A DNA stretch of 64,000 bases from assembly GCA_963921795.1 (NCBI GenBank), contig OY997649.1, positions 28,967,362 to 29,031,361 on the forward strand. Direction: 5' to 3'. Positions 24,301-32,890 of this stretch are shown one piece after another. The position numbers and the translations under genes were made by a program. The notes under the pieces were generated by a model that had not been told where the DNA came from, did not search any database, and saw nothing but the letters and a program-made list of their open reading frames with translations. This DNA is from Nannobrachium achirus. Lineage: Eukaryota > Chordata > Actinopteri > Myctophiformes > Myctophidae. Every line of letters begins with the position of its first letter. Within the stretch, counting starts at the first letter, position 1.

Positions 24301-25326
24301 ACACACACAACACCTCATTAACAGGCGAGTTGTCATATATTGAAACATATTTAATTCAAGAAAATGCTTTTTTTCCTTTGCGTGTTTTGCAACTTATCAC
24401 TCTGAGAGTGTCCATTATGAGTAAAGTAAACTTAAAGGAGTAGTTCACCCCAAAATGACTTTTTTTCTATTGATTACTCATGCCACAGAGACTTCAGTTC
24501 AATAATATTTTTTGGTTATTATTTTCAAGACAGACATACCGGTATACTGTATGTCTTCATATGGAGCATAAGCAACTTCCATGTATCTTCTATGAGTCAA
24601 AATCTATTGGATAAAACTCAGAATATTCTATTTTAACTGAACAGAATAACATAAAGAAAGTGATGTTGGTCTAGGTATCAAACTTACTTACCGGTATGCA
24701 TTCTGGCTAGCCATCGCCACGAAAAGGGACCGCCCACTTGTCCCTTGCGTAGCCATCATTGACTCTTGGCTTGAGAGATTGAACGGTATGTAACCCCTAT
24801 TGATTCCGGATGGGGACCCAAATGCATTTGGGTCACAATGCATCAATGGGGGTACATTTATTGTAATCACATTTTTATCTTTGGAAAAAAATATTATTGA
24901 ACTCAAGTCTCAATGGGGTGAGTAATCAATATAAACAAAGTCATTTTGGGGGTGAACAACTCCTTTAAACTTTATGTTGGTTTGTTTACTGTTGAGAGAG
25001 AAAACAATGTTTGCACATTTAAGTTAATCATCTGGGGACCCCTGGGGGTACCACCGACCCACAGGTTGAGAACCACTGATATACAGTACAACATGTCTCA
25101 GAACTCCTCTCTTTGTTCTTGTAGTCTGCAGCAGAAGAACACGGAGCTAACTGCCACTGTGGCCGAGCTGAGGTCAGCCCTGGAGAGTGAGCATCGCCAG
25201 AGGGCTGCACTGGAGATCCGTCTGAGGAACGCAGAGCGGAGCCGCAACGAGGCCCAGAGCCGCAACCGGGAGCTGGACAAAGAGATCCAAGCATTTCTTA
25301 CCAGAGAACCACGAGCCCCCAGCTAA
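10659..25326 (+). CDS. arhgap25: Rho GTPase-activating protein 25 (PH + RhoGAP + coiled coil), complete
   Basis: Eleven exons join in frame: 10659-10725, 16099-16301, 16655-16742, 17105-17218, 17660-17864, 19354-19486, 20100-20173, 21975-22096, 22681-22838, 23756-24324, 25125-25326. The product is 644 aa, about the size of human ARHGAP25. The start at 10659 gives [11 protein letters not shown], the known vertebrate N-terminus; in-frame ATGs at 10632 and 10647 are possible alternatives. The PH domain spans about residues 48-153 (KAGWLKKQ... WVRTLRR). The RhoGAP domain spans about 174-365, with arginine finger R201 (GIFRLPG), K238 ([12 protein letters not shown]) and N313/N321. A Ser/Glu-rich linker follows, then a C-terminal coiled coil from about 578. 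RhoGAPs accelerate GTP hydrolysis by Rho-family GTPases; ARHGAP25 is known as a leukocyte Rac GAP. The exon 10 donor is GC (AG/GCGAGT), all others GT. ARHGAP24 was considered, but the N-terminus and the bmp10 neighbour favour ARHGAP25. Confidence 0.95.
12573..12731 (-). mobile_element. tRNA-derived SINE
   Basis: On the minus strand there is an A-box-like TGGCCTAGTGG followed about 40-50 bp later by a B box, GGTTCGAGTCA, the two internal Pol III promoter motifs of tRNA. The body then runs into a region ending in a (TTTC)n/T-rich + strand tract (about 12580-12600). It sits antisense in arhgap25 intron 1. Confidence 0.7.
13010..13970. repeat. Dispersed fish repeat, copy 1
   Basis: The block 13200-13760 is closely related to 30110-30660; shared words include ATTAATTTATTAGTGAATTA, CATTGACTTATAATGGGAAT and CATGGTGGCGCTATAAC. 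Within this copy, part of the unit (about 13410-13535) is repeated at about 13850-13968. Its left end carries a small hairpin, GAGCGGTGGTGACCGCTC (about 13020-13040), which recurs at about 57690. No terminal repeats, coding sequence or class could be assigned. Confidence 0.7.
17945..18130 (-). repeat. (GATT)n microsatellite with LINE-tail-like sequence
   Basis: About 50 bp of GATT repeats is followed by sequence rich in ACAGTACAAGTACAG-type words. This resembles the reverse of a LINE 3' end with an (AATC)n tail, as at 39532 and 54000. It lies in arhgap25 intron 5, antisense to the gene. Confidence 0.5.
18188..18252. repeat. Hairpin module, imperfect copy in arhgap25 intron
   Basis: The left arm AAAATAGCAGATCTACAAGC and right arm GCGTTGTGAGCTTATAGAT are recognisable but the stem has decayed towards the tip. 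A separate right half lies at about 18886-18915. Confidence 0.6.
18992..19260. mobile_element. hAT-like fragment with nested hairpin module and poly(C) run
   Basis: The left end CAGTGGTGCTCAAACCTTTT resembles an hAT terminus. ACCCCC-rich sequence and a hairpin module (about 19163-19221) follow. A run of about 30 C then passes into T, just before exon 19354-19486. A right terminus is not clear. A related piece in opposite orientation lies at about 39780-39850. Confidence 0.5.
19507..20085. mobile_element. Fragmented hAT pieces in arhgap25 intron 6
   Basis: It begins CAGGGGTCTTCAACG, the inverse of the right end of the 3696-4146 element, but breaks off after about 100 bp. It continues as sequence related to the 9479-9879 element (about 19640-20085). 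A half hairpin module (AATAGCTGATCTACAAGC) occurs at about 19796. The patchwork suggests nested insertions followed by deletion. Confidence 0.5.
20243..21262 (-). mobile_element. 5'-truncated LINE (L2/CR1/Rex-like), 3' end of ORF2 plus tail
   Basis: On the minus strand an open frame (21257-20724) encodes about 177 aa typical of the C-terminus of a non-LTR ORF2 protein. It includes YKFLGVHL, the reverse-transcriptase-distal motif, and [20 protein letters not shown] 3' UTR follows, ending with a ...AATAAAGGTATCTATC-type tail. It is truncated 5' at a (GT)n tract. It lies antisense in arhgap25 intron 7. A shorter copy of the same 3' end is inserted in the Ngaro element at 43334-43770. Confidence 0.85.
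21274..21377. repeat. (GT)n / (CGTG)n microsatellite
   Basis: About 104 bp of alternating purine-pyrimidine, with interspersed C giving CGTGCGTG runs. Such tracts can adopt Z-DNA. It directly abuts the 5'-truncated end of the adjacent LINE. Frames through it are artefacts of the repeat. Confidence 0.9.
22420..22474. repeat. Hairpin module with compensatory changes
   Basis: The arms GCCGACCTCCAAGCT and AGCTTGGAGGTCTGC replace the usual GCAGATCTACAAGCT and AGCTTGTAGATCGGC. The same positions changed on both sides, so pairing is retained. The outer ends still read AAAATAGC and GCTATTTT. It lies in arhgap25 intron 8. Confidence 0.75.
23076..23215. mobile_element. Internal fragment of the 24432-24968 element
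   Basis: About 140 bp matches 24535-24676 closely; shared words include CTTCCATGTATCTTCTA, CAAAATCTATTGGATAAAAC and GAAAGTGATGTTGGTCTAG. It lacks the terminal repeats, so it is a relic copy. Confidence 0.75.
23292..23547. mobile_element. MITE-A copy 3
   Basis: Ends CGTCACTGTCGGGCAG and ACAACGACG. The central GC-rich hairpin (about 23393-23471) is nearly identical to copy 1. It lies in arhgap25 intron 9 with flanks ACAT/ACAT. Confidence 0.8.
24432..24968. mobile_element. Non-autonomous DNA element, TTAAAGGAG termini
   Basis: The left end TTAAAGGAGTAGTTCACCCC and right end GGGGGTGAACAACTCCTTTAA form roughly 31-bp inverted repeats, continued by AAAATGACTTT and AAAGTCATTTT. A subterminal inversion, TATTGATTACTCA and TGAGTAATCAATA, extends the symmetry. 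It is 537 bp, has no transposase and lies in arhgap25 intron 10. Confidence 0.82.
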
Positions 25327-26578
25327 GAAAGGACACATCGGACCCACACAGATGTGTGCATCCTTCTTGTGGGATGTTTCATTCTACTCTAACTTATAGC
25401 GCCGTCAGAGTGCATGAGAACACAGAGGATAAATGTTGAAACTTCTTTTGTCTTTAGATCTTTTAAACAGATCAAGGACTTTGGAAGTAGAATGTAGATT
25501 TGTTATGGTGTTAAAACATGTTAAGAGGACTGATTTGCAGGATGGTCATTCTCCTTTAGTGATATTTCTAGGGAAATTATTAACTACTTTGCTATGTGTT
25601 TGTACCAAAATTGCTGCATGATGATGAGAATGGATCTTGTTTTATGAAAATGAATGGAGAGGTTATTGTCACTTTTAGGCAATAACTCTAAATCTATAGG
25701 AAAACAATGTAGGTGTAGAGTCACATCAGCCATCCAGGTAGTAAGATATCTAAAAGCATTTCTACAGTGACAGAAACAGTACATTTACACAGCTCAATTA
25801 TGTGTATGTCCACTGTACTCTGTCTTAGATAAAGTGTTTAGATACAAACACCAAATACTTAGCCATGATCAATGTGCCTTGTCTTAAGGTAAATGCTTCA
25901 TTACGCATATTGTTTCAAGGACAGCCTGAGGAAATCTTAGTAGCCTATTGAGCTGTTGAGACTCATGTCTAAAGGAAGTACACAGGTACAGTATGTGGAA
26001 GTTACAGAGTCACATGACAGAAAGGTCCCATGTTCCGTTGTTCACCCCCAGGTGTGCATCCTCTGAATTTGTCAATACGTTAATAGCCAGTAGTGGAAAA
26101 ATTACTCAAATGTTTTACTCAAGTATCAATACTGCAATATCTGCAAAGTAACTACTGTAGTAACTAAAGTTTTCAAATAAATGTAGTGGAAAAGTACATG
26201 AAGACAGTTAGTGGAGAAACCTCTGATCTGTACTGGATTAGGCTCTTTCTACACTTTCTACACACAACACTTGGAGGTGTACTGTACATCTTTGGACCTG
26301 TTGAAATGGTATGAATAACATCAGTTTACTGTCAACATTTTATTTTGTTCCCTATTTTGAAACAAAGCAAACGATCTAAAAACATTGTTTGAAAATTAAA
26401 CTTTTACAGATTGGATTGGATATTTTAGAAATATTGATGGACTTGCAGGCTAATCCCCCTGCCATCCTTTTTTTTTCCTGTTACAAATCGTGTGGTCACA
26501 TGAAAATGCACTTAATAAAAATAAATAATAACACTGGCAAGGTTTCAAAAATAGGAAATAAGTCATAAACACTTGACA
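25327..26578. other. arhgap25 3' UTR and flank
   Basis: This follows the stop codon of arhgap25. An AATAAA at about 26176 is a possible poly(A) signal. Part of it (about 26090-26210) resembles the CAGTGGTG element family. No other gene was seen. Confidence 0.45.
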
Positions 26579-26933
26579 ATTCACCCTTTGTCAGCCTTCT
26601 GATTGGTCCCTGACTGACCAAACAGCAGGCTCTTTATGCCTTGTCTCGCCCTGGTTCCGCCTTTTTTATGTTGAATTTGCTAAAACATCATTTTTGGAGA
26701 AATAAAAACATTTAAAAACATGCCCAGTCACTATACTGCACCTGAGAGTCTCCTTTTTTTTTTTACTGAAACCAAGTTTAAAATGAGAATTGAATACACA
26801 AAATAACAATAAGAAGCAACTGAATTTCAATGGTAGTGGATGGAGAGAAAGGGCTGTTGTCCCACCAAGTCACAGCAACCAATGGGTGCAAAGAAGGGCG
26901 GGACAAGGGGTGGGACTTGACAAAGGGTGAATT
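26579..26933. mobile_element. Short element with ATTCACCCTTTGTCA termini
   Basis: The ends ATTCACCCTTTGTCA and TGACAAAGGGTGAAT are perfect inverses around 355 bp. A subterminal segment, GCCTTCTGATTGGTCCCTGA, recurs just inside the left end of the element at 58796-59629, so the two are related. There is no coding sequence. Confidence 0.72.
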
Positions 26934-27334
26934 AACTAAGTAAAAACAACTAAGTTAATAATTCTAGACTCAAGCAAAACTGAACTTCCCTCACCTGAAG
27001 CATGCCTTTTAAAAAGGTGGGGCAAACCATACTTGTAATTATTAATTGGCAACTCATTAACTAAAATATGGCAACCTTAGGCCCATGAGTTATCTTACCC
27101 AATTACTATACGAATTTCCAAACTGATTCAACTATATTGTACAGGCCCAATACTTTCACTTATATATCAGACAAAACATAATACAATACTCCTCTACAGT
27201 GCTTGACCCCCCACATTAACGCCCCCACAGAGTCAATAAATAAACAAATTAATATAAATCCTTTCAGTACTTGTGTGTTGTCACTTCTAAAAATATGTAC
27301 ATACCGGTACATTAATTATTGGATGAAGCTGTGT

Positions 27335-27338
<4 letters not shown>

Positions 27339-27398
<60 letters not shown>

Positions 27399-27451
27399 GT
27401 GCGTGTGTGCGTGTGTGTGCGTACGTGTGTATGTGTGCGTGTGTATGCCCC
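27339..27451. repeat. (GT)n microsatellite, compound
   Basis: About 50 bp of pure GT passes into GTGTGC and GTATGT variants. Several apparent open frames on both strands are products of this repeat. Confidence 0.9.
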
Positions 27452-27459
27452 GTTTTCAA

Positions 27460-27754
27460 AGTGGGTGACAGGGCACCCTGGGGTGCCGTGACAGCAGTCC
27501 AGGGGTGCCGTGAGATAATTCGATAATAGTCTGAATTTATTTGGACACTTAAAACATATATTTAGTATCATTTTAAACTTGAAATACAACTTTGTTTTCA
27601 GTCAGTTCTGACCAAAATGTCTATTATCTCAACCTTTTCCTTGCAACAACACGCTAAAATGTGCTATAAAAATAAGGTGCTGGGAGTGAAAATTATGAAT
27701 GAAAGATACATTTCTAGGGGTGCCTTGAGCCCCAAAAGTTTGGGAACCCCTGCC
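27460..27754. mobile_element. hAT-type element, left end degraded
   Basis: The right end AAGTTTGGGAACCCCTG is a standard hAT terminus. The left side has GCACCCTGGGGTGCCGTG but no matching complete terminus. GGGGTGCC motifs occur in both subterminal regions. Confidence 0.6.
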
Positions 27755-28017
27755 GTATGCACAGACAAACACTATAATGACAATGGAGCTAGGGCTGTCT
27801 CTACTACTGAAATGAATGTTAAGGTATGTCTTTAACACCATGCTTTTAAAAATATATATTTTATATAAATATTGGTCCATAATACGGTTTTATACAGGTT
27901 TTAGCCTAAACAACCATTCAGATATTGAAATGTCATGTTCTGTCTGTCTCTAATTCCAAGCCATTTCAGATGCAATGCCAAAATGCCCTTTGTTGGCAAT
28001 GGGGCGCTGTCTTTGGG

Positions 28018-28047
28018 GTAAAATTGGAACGATACAGAGATGGCACC

Positions 28048-28080
<33 letters not shown>

Positions 28081-28083
28081 CAC
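28018..28083 (-). pseudogene. U6 snRNA-derived inverted repeat
   Basis: On the minus strand, CTAAAATTGGAACGATACAG, then AGAAGATTAGCATGG, matches the central part of vertebrate U6 snRNA (including the ACAGAGA box). The U6 piece AATTGGAACGATACAGAG then follows in reverse orientation. The 5' stem, 3' end and T-run of U6 are absent, so this is not a functional snRNA gene. It forms a stem of about 20 bp. Confidence 0.8.
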
Positions 28084-28088
28084 CACTT

Positions 28089-28416
28089 TAAAGCCCTTTG
28101 CACACAGGACAGTTGCGTTTTTTTCGTTTGCGGCATGAATAAAACGCATTGGATTTGGTGTGCAAGGCTGTGCGGAATCGGCGCTGCGGATCCAAAAAGG
28201 AGTCATAAAAGGAGTGATGAGTTTTTTACCGCATGCGACAAGACGCGCGAATCGAACTGGTTTCGATCGAGAAAAAAACGCACGGCGGCAGCCACTCGTC
28301 GCACTAATTCGGAGCCGGTGTGCATGAGGTCATAGAGAATCATTGTTTTCTTTTCAAAAAATTATATTGTCCGTTTTATCCGTGCGGTTAAACGCGCCTG
28401 TGTGCAAAGGGCTTTA
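28089..28416. mobile_element. DNA element with TAAAGCCCTTTGCACACAGG termini
   Basis: TAAAGCCCTTTGCACACAGG and its exact complement CCTGTGTGCAAAGGGCTTTA bound 328 bp. The interior is rich in CGCACGGC/ACGCATT-type words and has no transposase. It starts within a few bases of the U6-derived hairpin. Confidence 0.8.
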
Positions 28417-31400
28417 CTCTTGGTTCCACCTCATATATATAGTCTCAACAGAATATAGCCCCCCAAAAAGTACCGCCCCATTCTCGAGGGGGCGCAATAG
28501 CAAATGAGCCCCCTGTGACATAGAATGGGGACCGTGTTAACAATGTACTAGATATAACATATTCATCAATTATTTTAAATTAATGTGAATAAATGACTAA
28601 CATATGAAAACAACAGAAGGAAGAGGGAAGAGAGGGAAGGCATGTCCGGGGAATGTCATGGCAAAGAACAGGTCAGTAACAAGATAGTGGGTCAAGGCCG
28701 ATAATAATGTGAAAACTGCAACATGATGGGGGAAAATTGTTGGGACGTCGTCATGCCATAAATACCAGATTGTGTGTGCCTGTCTTTCTGTCTGTCTGTC
28801 TCTCTTGTGTGTGGACATTGGTACAGGAAAAAGGCTCCCAAGAGAGTAAGCCAGAGAGACAGAAAAAAAGTGTTTGTGGCGTGTGACAGGGTGGTGAGAC
28901 AGACAAGGACATTGCCATTATCAAGCTTTCCTAAGCCTGTCAGGAAGATGCGAGAGACTTTTGTGGCAGACAGACTTGTGTAACGGAACACAGGAGAGAT
29001 AATGGCTCATCTGTCAATTGTCAGCCTGGCAAATGAACGACGGGGAGGAAGAGGACCTCATTCCTTCCCAACTCTCTGACTCGCTTACTATTCAAAGTGT
29101 ATCTACAGGTCAAACACAGAAGCCCTGGAATGAAGCACTACATTCACCGGCTATTGTGTAGAAAGATTGGTCTTTAGGTAGCATGCCAATATACGAGCTG
29201 GACTATCGCTGCAGCAAAAAGATGTGGGCAGTTGTCACATTCCAGCAGAAAAGGGTATTACGGGTGATGTTTGTTTGCTTTGGTCATCATCTCTGATTGG
29301 CCCATTACTACTGCTTTATTTTCTTGACCTTTGGATTAAGTGATGAGGGATCACACTCATATGCATACATGTTAGGCCATGTGTCTGTGAGTGGACCGTA
29401 TGATCTGCCCAGTCAGGTGGCCTTGTCAAAATATTATTTTAAGGTTATTGCCTATTGACAATAATATTGTCGCATACTGGAGTGGTGAGAACCTAAAGGC
29501 AGGACAGCCAGGCTGGTAGTGTTCAAAACCTGTGGTTGGGTGTTTTAATGCAGGTGTACAGAACAGACATCACAAACAAACTGACATGACTCTGGGTACT
29601 TAGAAAAGTGCTATCAATTTGAGATATCGTTATTATTGTGATGCAACACCAATGCATGCAGCAATGGTCGTCGGGATTGGGCGTAGAATTACCAGCATAG
29701 GTGCCTCTTAAAGGCCCACTTCACCTCTGGGACAACCAGATCTTATCATATGATGCATCATGCTGCATCATATGATGCAAAATGATGCATACTAAAATAT
29801 CTCAAAACACAGATTGAACACAAAAAATAACTCAGGATTGTGTTGATTGTGTCCCAAAACAAACGGTTTTGTCTTCCGCAGCCTATTGTAGATCAAGAAG
29901 GAAATTACATTGGTTTAAATGTATTTTTTAAATGTGTTTGCTTTAATTAAGTGTGCCTGCCATGCAATGGCAAAACACTTATTGTAATCCGCCATACTTA
30001 AGTAAGTAATGTCGCCACAAAATTTCGGCACGTAATAAGTGCCGCACGATTTACGCCACCGCCGCAATATATACATCAAAACGTGCGGCTCGGCCGGGAA
30101 TGGGGTGCTATTACTTTTCTAAGAGAAAAGTTGTATCGTTTAATTGATATTAATTTATTAGTGAATTAATTTTACCCATTGACTTATAATGGGAATCGCA
30201 AAAACTCACATTCAATATTTTTTTTCTCGCAAACCATAGGGGCTACAGTTTCAAAACTTGGAAAGGAGATTTATAATGATATCAAGGATTAAATAAAAAA
30301 TAATTTCGTCAGTTGGCCTCATGGTGGCGCTATAACAGTCCACTTTACCTTTCGGCCTGTAACTCTTGAACCGTGGGTCGGAAAATTAAAATTCCTTTTT
30401 CCCTGGATTCCTTGGGTCATGACGCATCTCCTCATATAGGCCACGCCCATTTGCGTCAGGATAGATTTTCCGCCATTTTGAATTTTCTTCAAAACACACT
30501 TTTTGCTCCTTTTCCTACATATTTTCTCCAAATGTCACAAAAATCGATACACACGATCTATGGACTCATGTGATAAACATATTTAAACGATATTTTGATA
30601 GTCCATACCGTTCTTCCGTAACAGGGTTCCAAAGTTAGCGGGAGGAGCCCGTTTTGTAAGAAGTAGCCATAAATCACAAACGAAACATCCAGTCAACACC
30701 AAATATTAACCACAAGTGGGGGGCGCTATATTGAACATATAACCAAAAGCATTTCCACTTCGATAGGGGGCACCACAAACGCGCAAAACGTAACCGTTTC
30801 ATGCCAAAACGTGTTTTTCAGGGGACTTAGCGAGCTGCAGGCACACTTAAAATTTCTTAGAAATTTTCTTTTCTAGTTGACCTTCTTATTTGAAACAGCC
30901 TTTAAAACAAAAAGTAGGAAACAAAAAAATGAAGGGACCCATACAAATTTGTCCGCAACCCACAATGTTTGGGAACCAGTGCATTACGTCGCTTCGGGAC
31001 TTCCTTTCCCCCCTCAACATCATAACTCTTCGCCAGAAATAGCAAATTTACTATTGCTATTTGCTATAGTAGCCATAGAAGTCCAACAGTGTGATTCACC
31101 ATGGTTCTAGGGTCACCTTTGACACTGTGCCGTCACCCTAATCAAAGAGGAATGCTTCCAGACAAGTTCTGTGTTCCTCTAAAACTCCATCCTGGGTATC
31201 TGGACAATACAATGTTTTGTATTTCTCCTTAAGTAGCCTATTTTGGAAGGATTCAATATACTGTTAAGTCACATTATTTCATCCATGATTAATATCACAT
31301 CCACATTAAAATGAGCAACATAATTCCACTTTGGTTGATCCCACATTGGTCAAACGGATATATTGTTTAAAACACAATCCAGGCCATGAAAACCTGCCAC

Positions 31401-32890
31401 AGGAGCACTCTTGACCACAATCCAAGATGAGACTGTGGTGCCTTTATCATAAGCGTATTCATAATTAGCTAAGATAACCCATATCCGACATTCTGACGTT
31501 TGTGTGCGACTGCCACCCAAAAGAGGAAGTGCTCTTACGTTAGACAGAGAGCCATACCAAAGGGCTTGAGGGAATGTTGTTGTGTTGCTACTGCAGCAAA
31601 GGTGGTATACAGTGGTGGGAAAGTTACTCACTCACATGTTTTACTTAAGTAAAAGTATCAATACTGCAATGTAGAAATACTCTGTTTCTGTTTTGTAAAT
31701 TTAAAGAAGGAACACATCCAGTGTCTGCCACCATATTCATCTATTTACAGCACTGCATGTAATAATGACATAATAACTTTATTTACTTAAGTGTGTTACT
31801 TTATATAATTACTATTTATGTTATAATATACTGTAATTATCTTATCACAAAGCAGCACTACTAGGCCAATCACTTAACAAAACTAGAAAGTGTTTTACAT
31901 AGAACTTGTATGCTAGGATTTCTAGGATTTTCCCTGGATCCTTATCCTACAGGTCCAAACAAAACCGCCTTAAGTTCTAGATGTTGGTAAGCAAATTCTC
32001 CTATACCGGCTTGTTGCTTCAGTTCATCCCCTGGCCATTTTCCTTCACACCTAATTACATTTCAATTTGTCGACTGTTACAGTTGACAATATCTATAGGC
32101 CCTTAGCGTATTTGTCAAAAACAAATAGCTAATGGAGCTTACGACAGCTCACTGCACAGCTCCTGAGCTCCACCATTTACAACACAAATAAACAAATGAG
32201 GAATATCAAGCCTGGAGCACCCACCCAAACAAAATAGTGCTTCCACAAGGAAGAGGCTCAAGGAAAGTGTTTACAGCATCTTCATTAAGGAAGTGGTGAG
32301 ATAAGAGCACATGCATGCACCCACACACATAGTGGACACACGCGCACGTTGTCCGCCCGCCCGACTGTGCACGCACACAAACTCAGATACACGCAAGGAC
32401 AAGCATTGAGCAGCCTACCATATCATAGATAAGGGGACAGAGAGAGAGAGAGGGCCGGCTGGGTTGAGAGGGAGAGCAGAGAACAGAAAGACAGAAAGAG
32501 AAGAGGACGTAACAGAGATGACTGCTAGTGGACGCAACCTCATCTGGACCGGAACTCAGGCTCTTTGGGAGAACACATCAAAAGGTGTGCATAGAGGATA
32601 AATGCTGGTGAGATCTGGGATGAGAGTAATTTATCTCCACAAAGAGGTCACGCCGTTTGAGAGGAACACATGTTGCTTCCACTGCACAAAATCCAAGGGT
32701 CGACGCAACAAAAAAACAACAAAAGTGGTGGACCTTTCGGGACAGGAGATGGACTGAAATGAACTGATCAGCCAAGCTCATCGTTGGATAAAGGGGTCAT
32801 AGATCATAGTCGTTGTGTACTACTGTGACATTGGTTCTTTTTAAGACAGCCCCAGTGGACACAATAGAAAAGACAGGTTGTTTTTTTTCC
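28417..32890. other. Intergenic DNA between arhgap25 and bmp10, includes bmp10 5' region
   Basis: It holds repeat copy 2 (30110-30860), a short palindrome (29747-29775) and a CAGTGGTGGG element fragment (31612-31680). A GA-rich tract (about 32436-32500) lies about 400 bp upstream of the bmp10 ATG and may be in its promoter or 5' UTR. No other gene was recognised. Confidence 0.5.
30110..30860. repeat. Dispersed fish repeat, copy 2
   Basis: Direct-orientation relative of 13200-13760, sharing ATTAATTTATTAGTGAATTA, CTCGCAAACCATAGGGGCTA and TCCCTGGATTCCTTGGGTCA. No terminal inverted repeat was seen. The small minus-strand frames here are repeats of the same region and not genes. Confidence 0.7.

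Noticed and set aside
10659-25326. Assignment of the RhoGAP gene to arhgap24 or arhgap22
   Set aside because: The N-terminus [11 protein letters not shown], total length of 644 aa and bmp10 as neighbour are as in ARHGAP25.
27203-27589. Open frames of 100-107 codons on both strands
   Set aside because: Most of the translation is the (GT)n microsatellite read as repeated Cys-Val or Thr-His.
28018-28083. Functional U6 snRNA gene
   Set aside because: The 5' stem-loop, 3' half and the terminating T-run are missing, and the sequence folds back on itself.
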